From: Lachnospiraceae bacterium
GTDB lineage: Bacteria > Bacillota > Clostridia > Lachnospirales > Lachnospiraceae
NCBI GenBank assembly: GCA_009787745.1
Contig: WQST01000005.1
Coordinates: forward strand, 1 to 31,857
Direction: 5' to 3'
DNA length: 31,857 bases
The notes below the pieces were generated by a model. The model made no database searches. It saw nothing but the letters and a program-made list of their open reading frames with translations, and was not told the DNA's origin. How positions within the stretch are numbered: the first letter of the stretch is position 1; every line of letters begins with the position of its first letter. This document shows positions 15,835 to 21,813 of this stretch, in pieces. Both the position numbers and the translations under genes were made by a program.

Positions 15835-15888
15835 TGGGTAACATACCATCAGTGTTTCAGATACTTGTTTTTGATTCAGAAAGAAAAG

Positions 15889-15908
15889 CTACCATTTTGC
15901 TACCATTT
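15889..15908. repeat. Phased repeats near the right end (probable integrase arm sites)
   Basis: TACCATTT starts at 15890 and again at 15901, an 11-bp period. Each is preceded by GC, giving GCTACCATTT. They resemble the left-end repeats (TCATCCATTT) in their last six bases, and the 11-bp spacing is the same. Together these suggest integrase arm sites at both ends. Confidence 0.55.
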
Positions 15909-15949
15909 ATACTATTTATAATTTGAGAAGCCTTGCAAACCGCGTTAAA

Positions 15950-15989
15950 GGGGTATTTCCCCCTAGGGGTTCAGTTCCCTTTTCCTGCA
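15950..15989 (+). other. attR: tRNA-Leu-like 3' remnant at the right end of the element
   Basis: The stretch folds like the 3' part of a class II tRNA. A variable arm GGGG-TATTT-CCCC (15950-15962) is followed by a T arm AGGGG-TTCAGTT-CCCTT (15965-15981), the acceptor strand TTCCTGC (15982-15988) and A15989. The last 21 nt match 18 of 21 positions of attL, with the final 11 identical. The T-stem differs from that of the intact tRNA by paired changes that keep base pairing, so it came from a real but different tRNA-Leu, probably an earlier host's. No 5' half is present. Confidence 0.82.
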
Positions 15990-16066
15990 TATGACCAAAG
16001 AGATTTTCTAAGGCGTCATACAAAGGTACGACACCAAAGAAATCTAAAGCTTTTCGCGCATCCTAC

Positions 16067-16104
16067 GCAAAGACCCGAAAAAAATGGGCGTTTGCTGTAT
16101 TTTT
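16067..16104 (+). terminator. Intrinsic terminator, probably the original tRNA-Leu terminator
   Basis: GCAAAGACCC (16067-16076) pairs with GGGCGTTTGC (16086-16095) at 8 of 10 positions, and a T-run follows (16100-16104). It points in the tRNA direction, just outside attR, so it was likely the tRNA terminator before the element inserted. It closely resembles the terminator at 21433-21473. Confidence 0.65.
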
Positions 16105-16170
16105 GCGTTTGTATTAGTTTACTGCCGTTTGTTGCATTAGGTATGTTATTTCTGAGTGGCGAAATGCGGA

Positions 16171-16204
16171 CAAAAATACTGGTCCGCAAATTTTGCAGAC
16201 CAGT
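16171..16204 (-). terminator. Intrinsic terminator after the QueD-like gene
   Basis: On the minus strand ACTGGTC (16204-16198) pairs with GACCAGT (16184-16178); the loop can pair further (GCAAA/TTTGC with bulges). ATTTTTG follows (16177-16171). It lies 23 nt past the stop codon of the gene at 16227. Confidence 0.85.
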
Positions 16205-16226
16205 TTATAGAGAGGCTGTGTTTGGC

Positions 16227-16790
16227 TTAAGCTTTATATCCGCATTTATGGCATACGCCATTTTCATTTAATGCGATACCGCATAATGGGCAGCGAGCTA
16301 TATCATTTTTAGCTTCGTATTCTTCCGTTGCACCGTTTACACCGCTGGTAAAAGTGATTTTAACGATATTCAGCTTATCTTTTAATAAGTCGTAAACGAT
16401 CTTAATCATACCTTCAACAGTCATTGTTTCTTTGGTAACAACCAACCGGGAATCAGGGTATGCTGTAGCAAGTTCGGTTTTGAAAGCTTCACCTTTCATG
16501 GTGTTTTGCGGTGTGCCATTTTTAATACCTTGCGCTTCGTACACCCCTAAGATTGCGGGGAGTAGCGGGTCATCTTCACGTAGGATAAGCGCATGGTCAA
16601 AGTTTTTTAGTACATCCCAAGCAGTTTTCTGAATCTCATTGCACGGGAATACCATATTAACCCCCGTGTTGACACTGTCCTCTACCTCAAGAGTAAGCAC
16701 CCCCGTATGACCGTGCAGATACTGAGCTTCACCTTTAAATCCATAGAATCTGTGTGCGTATTGCAAATCAAATTTTGTAAAACTTCTCAT
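16227..16790 (-). CDS. 6-pyruvoyl-tetrahydropterin synthase / QueD-like protein with C-terminal zinc ribbon
   Basis: 187 residues. The T-fold zinc site is present: H13 (YAHRF) and H26-G-H28 (LHGHTG). D65-H66 (FDHALIL) and the TMTVEG segment (123-128, equivalent to PTAEN) are also conserved. QueD makes 6-carboxy-tetrahydropterin in queuosine synthesis. The catalytic Cys that lies four residues before the first His of HGH in QueD is here Ala22, preceded by Glu21, so standard QueD/PTPS chemistry is doubtful. The C-terminus adds a zinc ribbon, CPLC (167-170) and CHKC (180-183), unusual for the family. ATG 16790 follows GGAGG closely and the preceding Fur fragment ends in that site. No preQ1 riboswitch is seen and no other que genes are present. 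Confidence 0.83.
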   Translation of the reverse strand: MRSFTKFDLQYAHRFYGFKGEAQYLHGHTGVLTLEVEDSVNTGVNMVFPCNEIQKTAWDVLKNFDHALILREDDPLLPAILGVYEAQGIKNGTPQNTMKGEAFKTELATAYPDSRLVVTKETMTVEGMIKIVYDLLKDKLNIVKITFTSGVNGATEEYEAKNDIARCPLCGIALNENGVCHKCGYKA

Positions 16791-16803
16791 TACTGATATC
16801 CTC

Positions 16804-16962
16804 CTATTTTTCTTTACAATTCAGACAAATGCCTGTAAGAACAACGTCATGCCGTTCAACTTGAAATCCATATTTTCCTTTAACTTCGTCGTCTATGGCG
16901 GCATAATACTCAATATTCACATCCGTGATGACACCGCAGTTTTTACACTTAAAATGGTAATG
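16804..16962 (-). pseudogene. Fur/PerR-family regulator, C-terminal fragment
   Basis: 52 residues: HYHFKCKNCGVITDV ... VLTGICLNCKEK, ending at 16804. The HxHF-K-CxxCG motif and the terminal CLNC are the metal-binding and structural-zinc cysteines of Fur-family repressors. The N-terminal DNA-binding domain is missing: directly upstream the frame has TAG (16965-16963). The break coincides with the end of recognisable homology. It would have been cotranscribed with the QueD-like gene. Clearly a remnant. Confidence 0.8.
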
Positions 16963-17002
16963 CTACCCGGTCACTGAATCATACCTGATTATACCGGTTC
17001 AG

Positions 17003-17134
17003 ATGCTGATAAAAAAGGATAAATTAGTAGTTATGATTACTCATGATAAGGAATTAAGCCTTCTTGCAGATTATGTTTATAGAGTGAATGGTTTACCTTT
17101 AACGATTATCCCTTATATACAGAATTGTACTTAA
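17003..17134 (+). pseudogene. ABC transporter ATPase, C-terminal fragment
   Basis: 43 codons reading MLIKKDKLVVMITHDKELSL then LADYVYRVNG. VVMITHD with the H-loop histidine followed by a helix and YRVNG is the usual end of an ABC ATPase. The Walker and signature motifs are absent, so the fragment cannot work. It overlaps the 3' end of the PepSY gene on the opposite strand, and abuts the Fur fragment, marking a deletion junction between 16963 and 17002. Confidence 0.65.
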
Positions 17135-17909
17135 GGATACTACCGCTCAAAGCACATATCTCCATTTTATGCTCCGTTTGACCATCAACTATGTTTACTT
17201 TGTATATCAATGAACCTTCTTTTGATTTGTAATCTAATTTATTTTCGATAAGAGTACCGTTGCCTACTCTTTGACGAGCGGTATCGGCGGCGGTATCGAA
17301 TCCGATTACATTGACTGTATTCGCGATTGAGGCTTTAGATGAAGTAAATGTTATTTCCCGAACTTTTTCTTTCTTTATAGTACCATTCAAATTGACATCA
17401 ATGTCATAATGCAAATTATCAGCTTGTATACAGACTTTATAATGATTCTTCTTTGTTTCGTGCCTAACAACGGTACCTTGACTGACATGAGCCAAAGCAA
17501 TTTCACGAGCTTGTTCGGCGCTTGTTATTGTACCTGTTGAGTGAATACTATGTGGTGATACGACGCCGGCTGTATTGGAGGTACCGGGAGTATTAGGAGA
17601 TGACCGGGCGGTAGCATTTGTTTTTGCAAAATGTTGAATCTCACCATTCTCTGTGCTAATTGTTACTGAATAACGCTCACCACTGTCTAAAATAATAAAT
17701 TCATAGACCGAACCGCAACAATCATCTGTTCGGCGATTGAATGATTCAATTGTCGCATTGGGAAAATGTTCACTGACAGAATCCATTGCTTGCCGTAAAG
17801 ATATTAGATTAGATGATGCCGATACAGAAAGAATATTGTTTGATAAAATAATAATTGTGACGACCATCGAGATTAATAATGCTGATTTTTTCAATTTTAC
17901 TATTTTCAT
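17106..17909 (-). CDS. Secreted or membrane-anchored PepSY-repeat protein
   Basis: 267 residues from ATG 17909. The N-terminus is a signal peptide or anchor: MKIVKLKKSA then LLISMVVTIIILSNNILSV. Three PepSY-like units follow: near 30-95 (AMDSVSEHFPNATIESF ... DSGERYSVTISTENGEI), near 128-190 (SAEQAREIALAHVSQGTVVR ... HYDIDVNLNGTI) and near 200-265 (DTAADTARQRVGNGTLIENK ... LIYKVNIVDG ... LSGSILKY). PepSY domains are found in protease inhibitors and envelope proteins; the function here is unknown. The frame is open 21 codons further upstream, but that part is the repeat also found at 24526, so the signal-peptide ATG is the better start. No strong ribosome site is visible. The 3' end overlaps the ABC fragment. 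Confidence 0.82.
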   Translation of the reverse strand: MKIVKLKKSALLISMVVTIIILSNNILSVSASSNLISLRQAMDSVSEHFPNATIESFNRRTDDCCGSVYEFIILDSGERYSVTISTENGEIQHFAKTNATARSSPNTPGTSNTAGVVSPHSIHSTGTITSAEQAREIALAHVSQGTVVRHETKKNHYKVCIQADNLHYDIDVNLNGTIKKEKVREITFTSSKASIANTVNVIGFDTAADTARQRVGNGTLIENKLDYKSKEGSLIYKVNIVDGQTEHKMEICALSGSILKYNSVYKG

Positions 17910-17962
17910 TTTCATACCCATGTCCGCCATCGGCGGATTCAAATTCAATAGTTGAAAGAGCT
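17905..17962 (-). repeat. 58-bp dispersed repeat with hairpin, copy A (leader and start of the PepSY gene)
   Basis: Aligned with 24526-24583, 52 of 58 positions are identical without gaps, from AGCTCTTTCAACTATTGAAT to the first five bases of the gene (ATGAA). It contains the hairpin TCCGCC-GAT-GGCGGA (17937-17923). An additional 8-bp stem, GTTGAAAG/CTTTCAAC, sits at its 5' border in this copy only. Confidence 0.88.
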
Positions 17963-18084
17963 TTTCTTTCAACCTTATACTTATACCCCTGCATATCGAA
18001 ATCTTGCTCGCGATTCTGCATAAATAAGTAGTTTGAGAGTTGCTTTTAAACCTTAATCTTCATAATTATTTGGGAAACGAATTA

Positions 18085-18108
18085 ATTATAGTGTATCATA
18101 TTATGATA
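18085..18108 (-). promoter_or_regulatory. Palindrome and -10 element upstream of the PepSY gene
   Basis: TATCATATTATGATA (18094-18108) is a perfect 15-bp palindrome. On the minus strand TATAAT lies immediately after it (18090-18085); no good -35 is present, as the palindrome occupies that place. A transcript from here would have a leader of about 170 nt. The binding protein is unknown. Confidence 0.5.
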
Positions 18109-18123
18109 TTAGTTTCAATAAGA

Positions 18124-18528
18124 TTAAATATTTTTCGCTTTTTTCGGCTTATACATTTCCAATTTCAATACATCAAAATGCTTACGCAACGCGGTATAGC
18201 TTTCATCACTCATGGCATGTTCCATTTTACAAGCATCCTGAACGGCGTTTGCTCTGCTCACTCCTAAAAACATCAGCCAATCGGAAATAAGGGTATGACG
18301 CTCATATATATCCTGAGCAATTTTATTTCCGCTTTCCGTTAAGGTAATATATCCGTCTGCGTCCACATTAATATATCCGCCCTCACGCAAGTTCTTCATC
18401 GCCACGCTCACACTTGGCTTGGAATACTCAAGTTCGTTAGCTATATCAACAGAGCGGACAGGATTCCCGCTTTTGCTCAACATTAAAATGGATTCCAAGT
18501 AATTTTCCGCAGATTCATGTATTTTCAT
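18124..18528 (-). CDS. DtxR/MntR-family metal-dependent repressor
   Basis: 134 residues starting MKIHESAENYLESILMLSKS. The winged helix is clear: VRSVDIANELEYSKPSVSVAMKNL then a wing with GYITLTESG. The second domain has the metal-binding residues of the family: E (KIAQDIYERHTLISDWL), C and E-H (QDACKMEHAMSDES). The length fits the two-domain MntR/IdeR-short type without an SH3-like domain. ATG 18528 starts the conserved part; upstream ATGs in the same frame overlap a predicted operator (18553-18568). It is divergent from feoAB and is very probably their repressor. Iron is the likely metal from the context, manganese is possible. Confidence 0.92.
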   Translation of the reverse strand: MKIHESAENYLESILMLSKSGNPVRSVDIANELEYSKPSVSVAMKNLREGGYINVDADGYITLTESGNKIAQDIYERHTLISDWLMFLGVSRANAVQDACKMEHAMSDESYTALRKHFDVLKLEMYKPKKAKNI

Positions 18529-18552
18529 CTTAATCCCACATACCATCTTTAA

Positions 18553-18568
18553 GTTATCTAGACCTAAC
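18553..18568. promoter_or_regulatory. Metal-repressor box upstream of the DtxR-family gene
   Basis: GTTAT-CTAGAC-CTAAC differs in one base from the GTTAG-N6-CTAAC box before feoA. It lies 25-40 nt upstream of the repressor's start codon, suggesting autoregulation. Confidence 0.6.
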
Positions 18569-18627
18569 GTTATCATACCATGATTTCCTCTTAATTTCAA
18601 TAAAATCTAAAAATTACAAAAAAGCTA

Positions 18628-18682
18628 TTGACAACGTAGGTTAGTTTATGCTAACTTTAAAGATGAGTTAGAAATGACTAAC
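18628..18682 (+). promoter_or_regulatory. feoA promoter with two metal-repressor boxes
   Basis: A consensus -35, TTGACA (18628-18633), is followed by box 1, GTTAG-TTTATG-CTAAC (18640-18655), which covers the spacer and -10 area. Box 2, GTTAG-AAATGA-CTAAC (18667-18682), starts 27 bp further. Both are inverted repeats of the type bound by DtxR-family repressors (the DtxR consensus also has GTTAG/CTAAC halves). The -10 itself is weak (TAACTT, 18652-18657). Confidence 0.8.
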
Positions 18683-18770
18683 CAACCGCTTAATATATTT
18701 AACAAGTTACATTAGCTTTAAATTGTTTAAGAATAATGGTATTAAGCTTTAATAAAGGAGGAGAATAAGG

Positions 18771-18992
18771 ATGCAAACGCTCAGGGAATCAAAAGTTGGT
18801 ACGAAAGTACGAGTAGTTAAAGTTGGAAGTACCGGCTCAATGAAACGGCGCATCATGGAAATGGGAATAACTAAAGGGACAGAATTGGTTGTCCGTAAGG
18901 TTGCCCCTCTTGGCGACCCGATTGAAATAACAGTGCGCGGTTATGAGCTTTCCATTAGAAAAGCGGATGCTGAACTAATTGAGGTAGAATAG
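18771..18992 (+). CDS. feoA: Ferrous iron transport protein FeoA
   Basis: 73 residues, an SH3-like cytoplasmic protein of normal length that assists FeoB. MKRRIMEMGITKGTELVV and the ending APLGDPIEITVRGYELSIRK are the family signature. AAAGGAGGAGAATAAGG precedes ATG 18771, a very strong ribosome site. It is the first gene of a three-gene operon controlled by the boxes at 18640-18682, with a 92-nt gap to feoB that has another box. Confidence 0.96.
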   Translation: MQTLRESKVGTKVRVVKVGSTGSMKRRIMEMGITKGTELVVRKVAPLGDPIEITVRGYELSIRKADAELIEVE

Positions 18993-19040
18993 CTGTTCAT
19001 ATAATGCGGAGAATAAATCTCCGTAATTTTAGCACAAAGA

Positions 19041-19056
19041 GTTAGTATTTACTAAC
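19041..19056. promoter_or_regulatory. Metal-repressor box between feoA and feoB
   Basis: GTTAG-TATTTA-CTAAC, a third perfect copy of the box, lies 29 nt before the feoB start. Its position inside the operon suggests either an internal regulated promoter or a roadblock site. Confidence 0.7.
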
Positions 19057-19084
19057 CGAAAGTAAATTTAAGGGAGGACATTTC

Positions 19085-21274
19085 ATGTCTGTTACTATTG
19101 CGCTTGCCGGAAACCCTAACAGCGGCAAGACAACATTATTTAATTCGTTAACCGGTTCCAACCAATATGTTGGGAACTGGCCGGGTGTTACGGTTGAGAA
19201 AAAAGAAGGTAAACTTAGAGGCAATAAAGATATTTCTATTATGGATTTACCCGGTATCTATTCTTTGTCACCGTATTCGCTTGAAGAGGTGGTTTCAAGA
19301 AATTATTTAATTGACGAACGCCCGGATGTAATCATAAACATAATTGATGGCACAAATATTGAGCGTAACCTTTTCTTAACAACCCAACTGACCGAGATTG
19401 GGATTCCGGTTATTATTGCCGTCAACATGATGGATATGGTTGATAAAAGCGGTAATAAAATTAACGCCGAAAATCTTAAAAAGGCTCTCGGTTGTGACAT
19501 TGTTTATATTTCCGCATTGAAAAACACAGGTGTTGCCGAATTAACAGAATTGGCAATAAAGGCGGCCGACGGAACGAAAACAATTCCACAGCACAGCTTT
19601 TCCGGCAGTGTTGAACATACATTGGCGCATATTGAGGAAGCGGTATTACATAAATTACCGGAAGAACAACAACGGTTTTATGCTATCAAACTATTTGAGC
19701 GTGACGCAAAAATTGCTGAAAAACTTGCTCTTACCGGCGAGCAAATAGCTCATATTGAGGAAGATATCAAACGGCGTGAAGCTGAACTCGATGACGACAG
19801 CGAAAGTATCATCAGCGCCGAACGCTATAAATATATCGACTCCATCATAAACGATTGTCTGAAAGTTAAAAACAAAGGTCAGCTGAGTATATCTGATAAG
19901 ATTGATAAAATAGTAACTAACCGTTTTCTGGCCTTACCGATTTTCGTTCTTGTCATGATTATCGTCTATACCGTATCAGTAACGACAGTCGGCGGATGGG
20001 CTACGGATTGGGCAAACGATGGTTTGTTCGGGGACGGATTCCATTTGTTCGGTATTGAGAATGTTTGGATTCCCGGTATTCCCGTTATTGTCGGGGACGC
20101 ACTAGAAGCAATCGGCTGTGCGGAGTGGCTGCATGGCTTGATTGTTGATGGTATTATCGGCGGTGTCGGTGCGGTATTAGGTTTTGTACCGCAAATATTG
20201 GTTTTGTTCATCTTTCTCGCGTTTTTGGAAGGTTGCGGATATATGGCGCGAATCGCCTTTATCCTCGATCGGATATTTCGCAAGTTCGGACTTTCGGGTA
20301 AATCGTTTATCCCTATTTTGATAGGCACCGGTTGCGGTGTTCCCGGTATTATGGCATCACGAACGATTGAAAGCGACAGCGACCGGAAAATGACAATAAT
20401 GACCACCACATTTATCCCTTGCGCCGCAAAACTTCCTATTATTGCCCTTATTGCAGGAGCGTTGTTCGGCGGAGCGTGGTGGGTTGCGCCGAGTGCGTAT
20501 TTCATCGGTATTGCCGCCATCTTATGCTCAGGCGTTATCCTTAAAAAGACACGGATGTTCACGGGGGATACCTTGCCGTTTGTAATGGAACTTCCGCCAT
20601 ACCACTTTCCTACTGTCGGTGCTATTCTTCGCAGTATGTGGGAGCGCGGATGGTCATTCATCAAAAAAGCCGGGACAATTATTCTGCTTGCCGTTATTTT
20701 CGTTTGGTTTACATCGAATTTCGGTATTGAAGATGGCTCGTTTGGCATGGTAGATATGGATAACAGTATTCTTGCCGCATTCGGAAATGCGATTGCATGG
20801 ATTTTCGTTCCGCTGGGTTGGGGAAATTGGCAAGCGGCGGTCGCTGCTATTACCGGTTTAATCGCAAAAGAAAACGTTGTCGGGACATTCGGTGTACTGT
20901 TCGGCTTCGCGGAAGTCGCCGAAGATGGTGCGGAGGTATGGACATTACTTGCCGCAAGCTTCACCGCTCTTTCGGCATATTCATTCCTGATATTTAACCT
21001 CCTGTGCGCTCCCTGCTTCGCCGCTATCGGTGCGATCAGACGTGAAATGAACAATGTAAGATGGTTTTGGTTCGCTATCGGTTATCAAACGGTTTTCGCT
21101 TATGCCGTATCTCTATGTGTTTATCAACTGGGTATGCTGTTTACTATAGGCTCGTTTGGAATCGGAACTGTTTTCGCGTTTGCTCTTACCGCTTTTTTTA
21201 TCTACATGTTAGTTAGAAAACCAAAGAAAAATATAAGATTAGGTTTTGGATTAAAACAAGAGGTGAATGTTTAA
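19085..21274 (+). CDS. feoB: Ferrous iron transporter FeoB
   Basis: 729 residues. The N-terminal G domain has G1 GNPNSGKTT (9-17), G3 DLPG (54-57) and G4 NMMD (about 114-117). A helical GDI-like spacer follows (about 165-270), then the membrane part with two Gate segments (LIGTGCGVPGIMASRTI and the later half) and FeoB_C between. The conserved Cys in GTGCGVPG, part of the proposed iron path, is present. FeoB imports Fe2+ across the cytoplasmic membrane. GGGAGG lies before ATG 19085. The stop overlaps the next small gene by one base. The 362-codon antisense frame over the membrane part is a shadow. Confidence 0.97.
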   Translation: MSVTIALAGNPNSGKTTLFNSLTGSNQYVGNWPGVTVEKKEGKLRGNKDISIMDLPGIYSLSPYSLEEVVSRNYLIDERPDVIINIIDGTNIERNLFLTTQLTEIGIPVIIAVNMMDMVDKSGNKINAENLKKALGCDIVYISALKNTGVAELTELAIKAADGTKTIPQHSFSGSVEHTLAHIEEAVLHKLPEEQQRFYAIKLFERDAKIAEKLALTGEQIAHIEEDIKRREAELDDDSESIISAERYKYIDSIINDCLKVKNKGQLSISDKIDKIVTNRFLALPIFVLVMIIVYTVSVTTVGGWATDWANDGLFGDGFHLFGIENVWIPGIPVIVGDALEAIGCAEWLHGLIVDGIIGGVGAVLGFVPQILVLFIFLAFLEGCGYMARIAFILDRIFRKFGLSGKSFIPILIGTGCGVPGIMASRTIESDSDRKMTIMTTTFIPCAAKLPIIALIAGALFGGAWWVAPSAYFIGIAAILCSGVILKKTRMFTGDTLPFVMELPPYHFPTVGAILRSMWERGWSFIKKAGTIILLAVIFVWFTSNFGIEDGSFGMVDMDNSILAAFGNAIAWIFVPLGWGNWQAAVAAITGLIAKENVVGTFGVLFGFAEVAEDGAEVWTLLAASFTALSAYSFLIFNLLCAPCFAAIGAIRREMNNVRWFWFAIGYQTVFAYAVSLCVYQLGMLFTIGSFGIGTVFAFALTAFFIYMLVRKPKKNIRLGFGLKQEVNV

Positions 21275-21408
21275 TGGGAACTTGGCTTGTTGGTACGTTT
21301 GTGTTATTGATTATGGGTTTAGCGGTACGTAAGTTGTATACAGACCACAAAAGAGGAAATACCTGTGTGGGATGTAATGCGACAAACTGCCCTAAATCAA
21401 TCAAATGA
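21274..21408 (+). CDS. FeoB-associated Cys-rich small membrane protein
   Basis: 44 residues. It starts at ATG 21274, which shares a base with the feoB stop (TAATG), so translation is coupled. One transmembrane helix, LVGTFVLLIMGLAV, is followed by a basic stretch and a Cys cluster C-VG-C-NATN-C (31, 34, 39). This is the pattern of the FeoB-associated Cys-rich proteins (PF12669) found after feoB in Firmicutes, proposed to help iron transport. It is too short for many gene finders but well supported by position and motif. Confidence 0.88.
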   Translation: MGTWLVGTFVLLIMGLAVRKLYTDHKRGNTCVGCNATNCPKSIK

Positions 21409-21432
21409 AAAAATACTTAACTCCGATTGAAG

Positions 21433-21473
21433 CACCGCAAAGCCCGGAAAAATAGGCGCTTGCGGTGTTTTTT
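21433..21473 (+). terminator. Intrinsic terminator of the feo operon
   Basis: CACCGCAA (21433-21440) pairs with TTGCGGTG (21460-21467), extended inwards by GC pairs, then six T (21468-21473). Confidence 0.9.
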
Positions 21474-21635
21474 GTGTGCTCAATTAGCGTAAAATCTCAT
21501 AAGAACACAAATGCTTCATTAATATCATCCATATTATCACCAATTATTTTCCCCATCATCTATCGCGGCACATATTTCCGAATTACATCCCGTAACAAAT
21601 AACACATTATGCAAATTATAACACACAAACTGACA

Positions 21636-21664
21636 TTGACAGTAAAATACGATTTAGGTATAAT
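21636..21664 (+). promoter_or_regulatory. Promoter of the Lpl-type transporter operon
   Basis: TTGACA (21636-21641), 17-bp spacer, TATAAT (21659-21664): a full consensus promoter. The leader is about 143 nt. The remaining sequence between 21474 and 21813 holds no gene and no clear operator. Confidence 0.85.
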
Positions 21665-21813
21665 TATATATACAAAGGAAATAAACTGAGAAAAAATGTT
21701 AATATTGCACTAATATTCCATAATATCAGACGAATTACAAAGAGCATATATTTGCGCTATGTGTGGCAATCTAAAAACATAAACTAAATCTAAGATACGG
21801 AGGAAAATGTATT

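Noticed and set aside
1894..15989. Prophage or conjugative element
   Set aside because: No capsid, portal, terminase, tail, relaxase, type IV secretion or replication genes in the interval; only an integrase and cargo.
16790..16810. preQ1 riboswitch before the QueD-like gene
   Set aside because: The space upstream of the start codon is the end of the Fur fragment and a ribosome site; no aptamer-like pseudoknot sequence is seen.
17812..18021. A 70-codon open frame on the minus strand over the PepSY leader, possible leader peptide
   Set aside because: No ribosome site, and it runs out of frame deep into the signal-peptide region. Kept only as an idea for the origin of the 58-bp repeat.
19966..21054. 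A 362-codon antisense open frame over feoB
   Set aside because: Composition is Ala/Pro/Ile-rich without recognisable domains; it is the shadow of the membrane-coding part of feoB.
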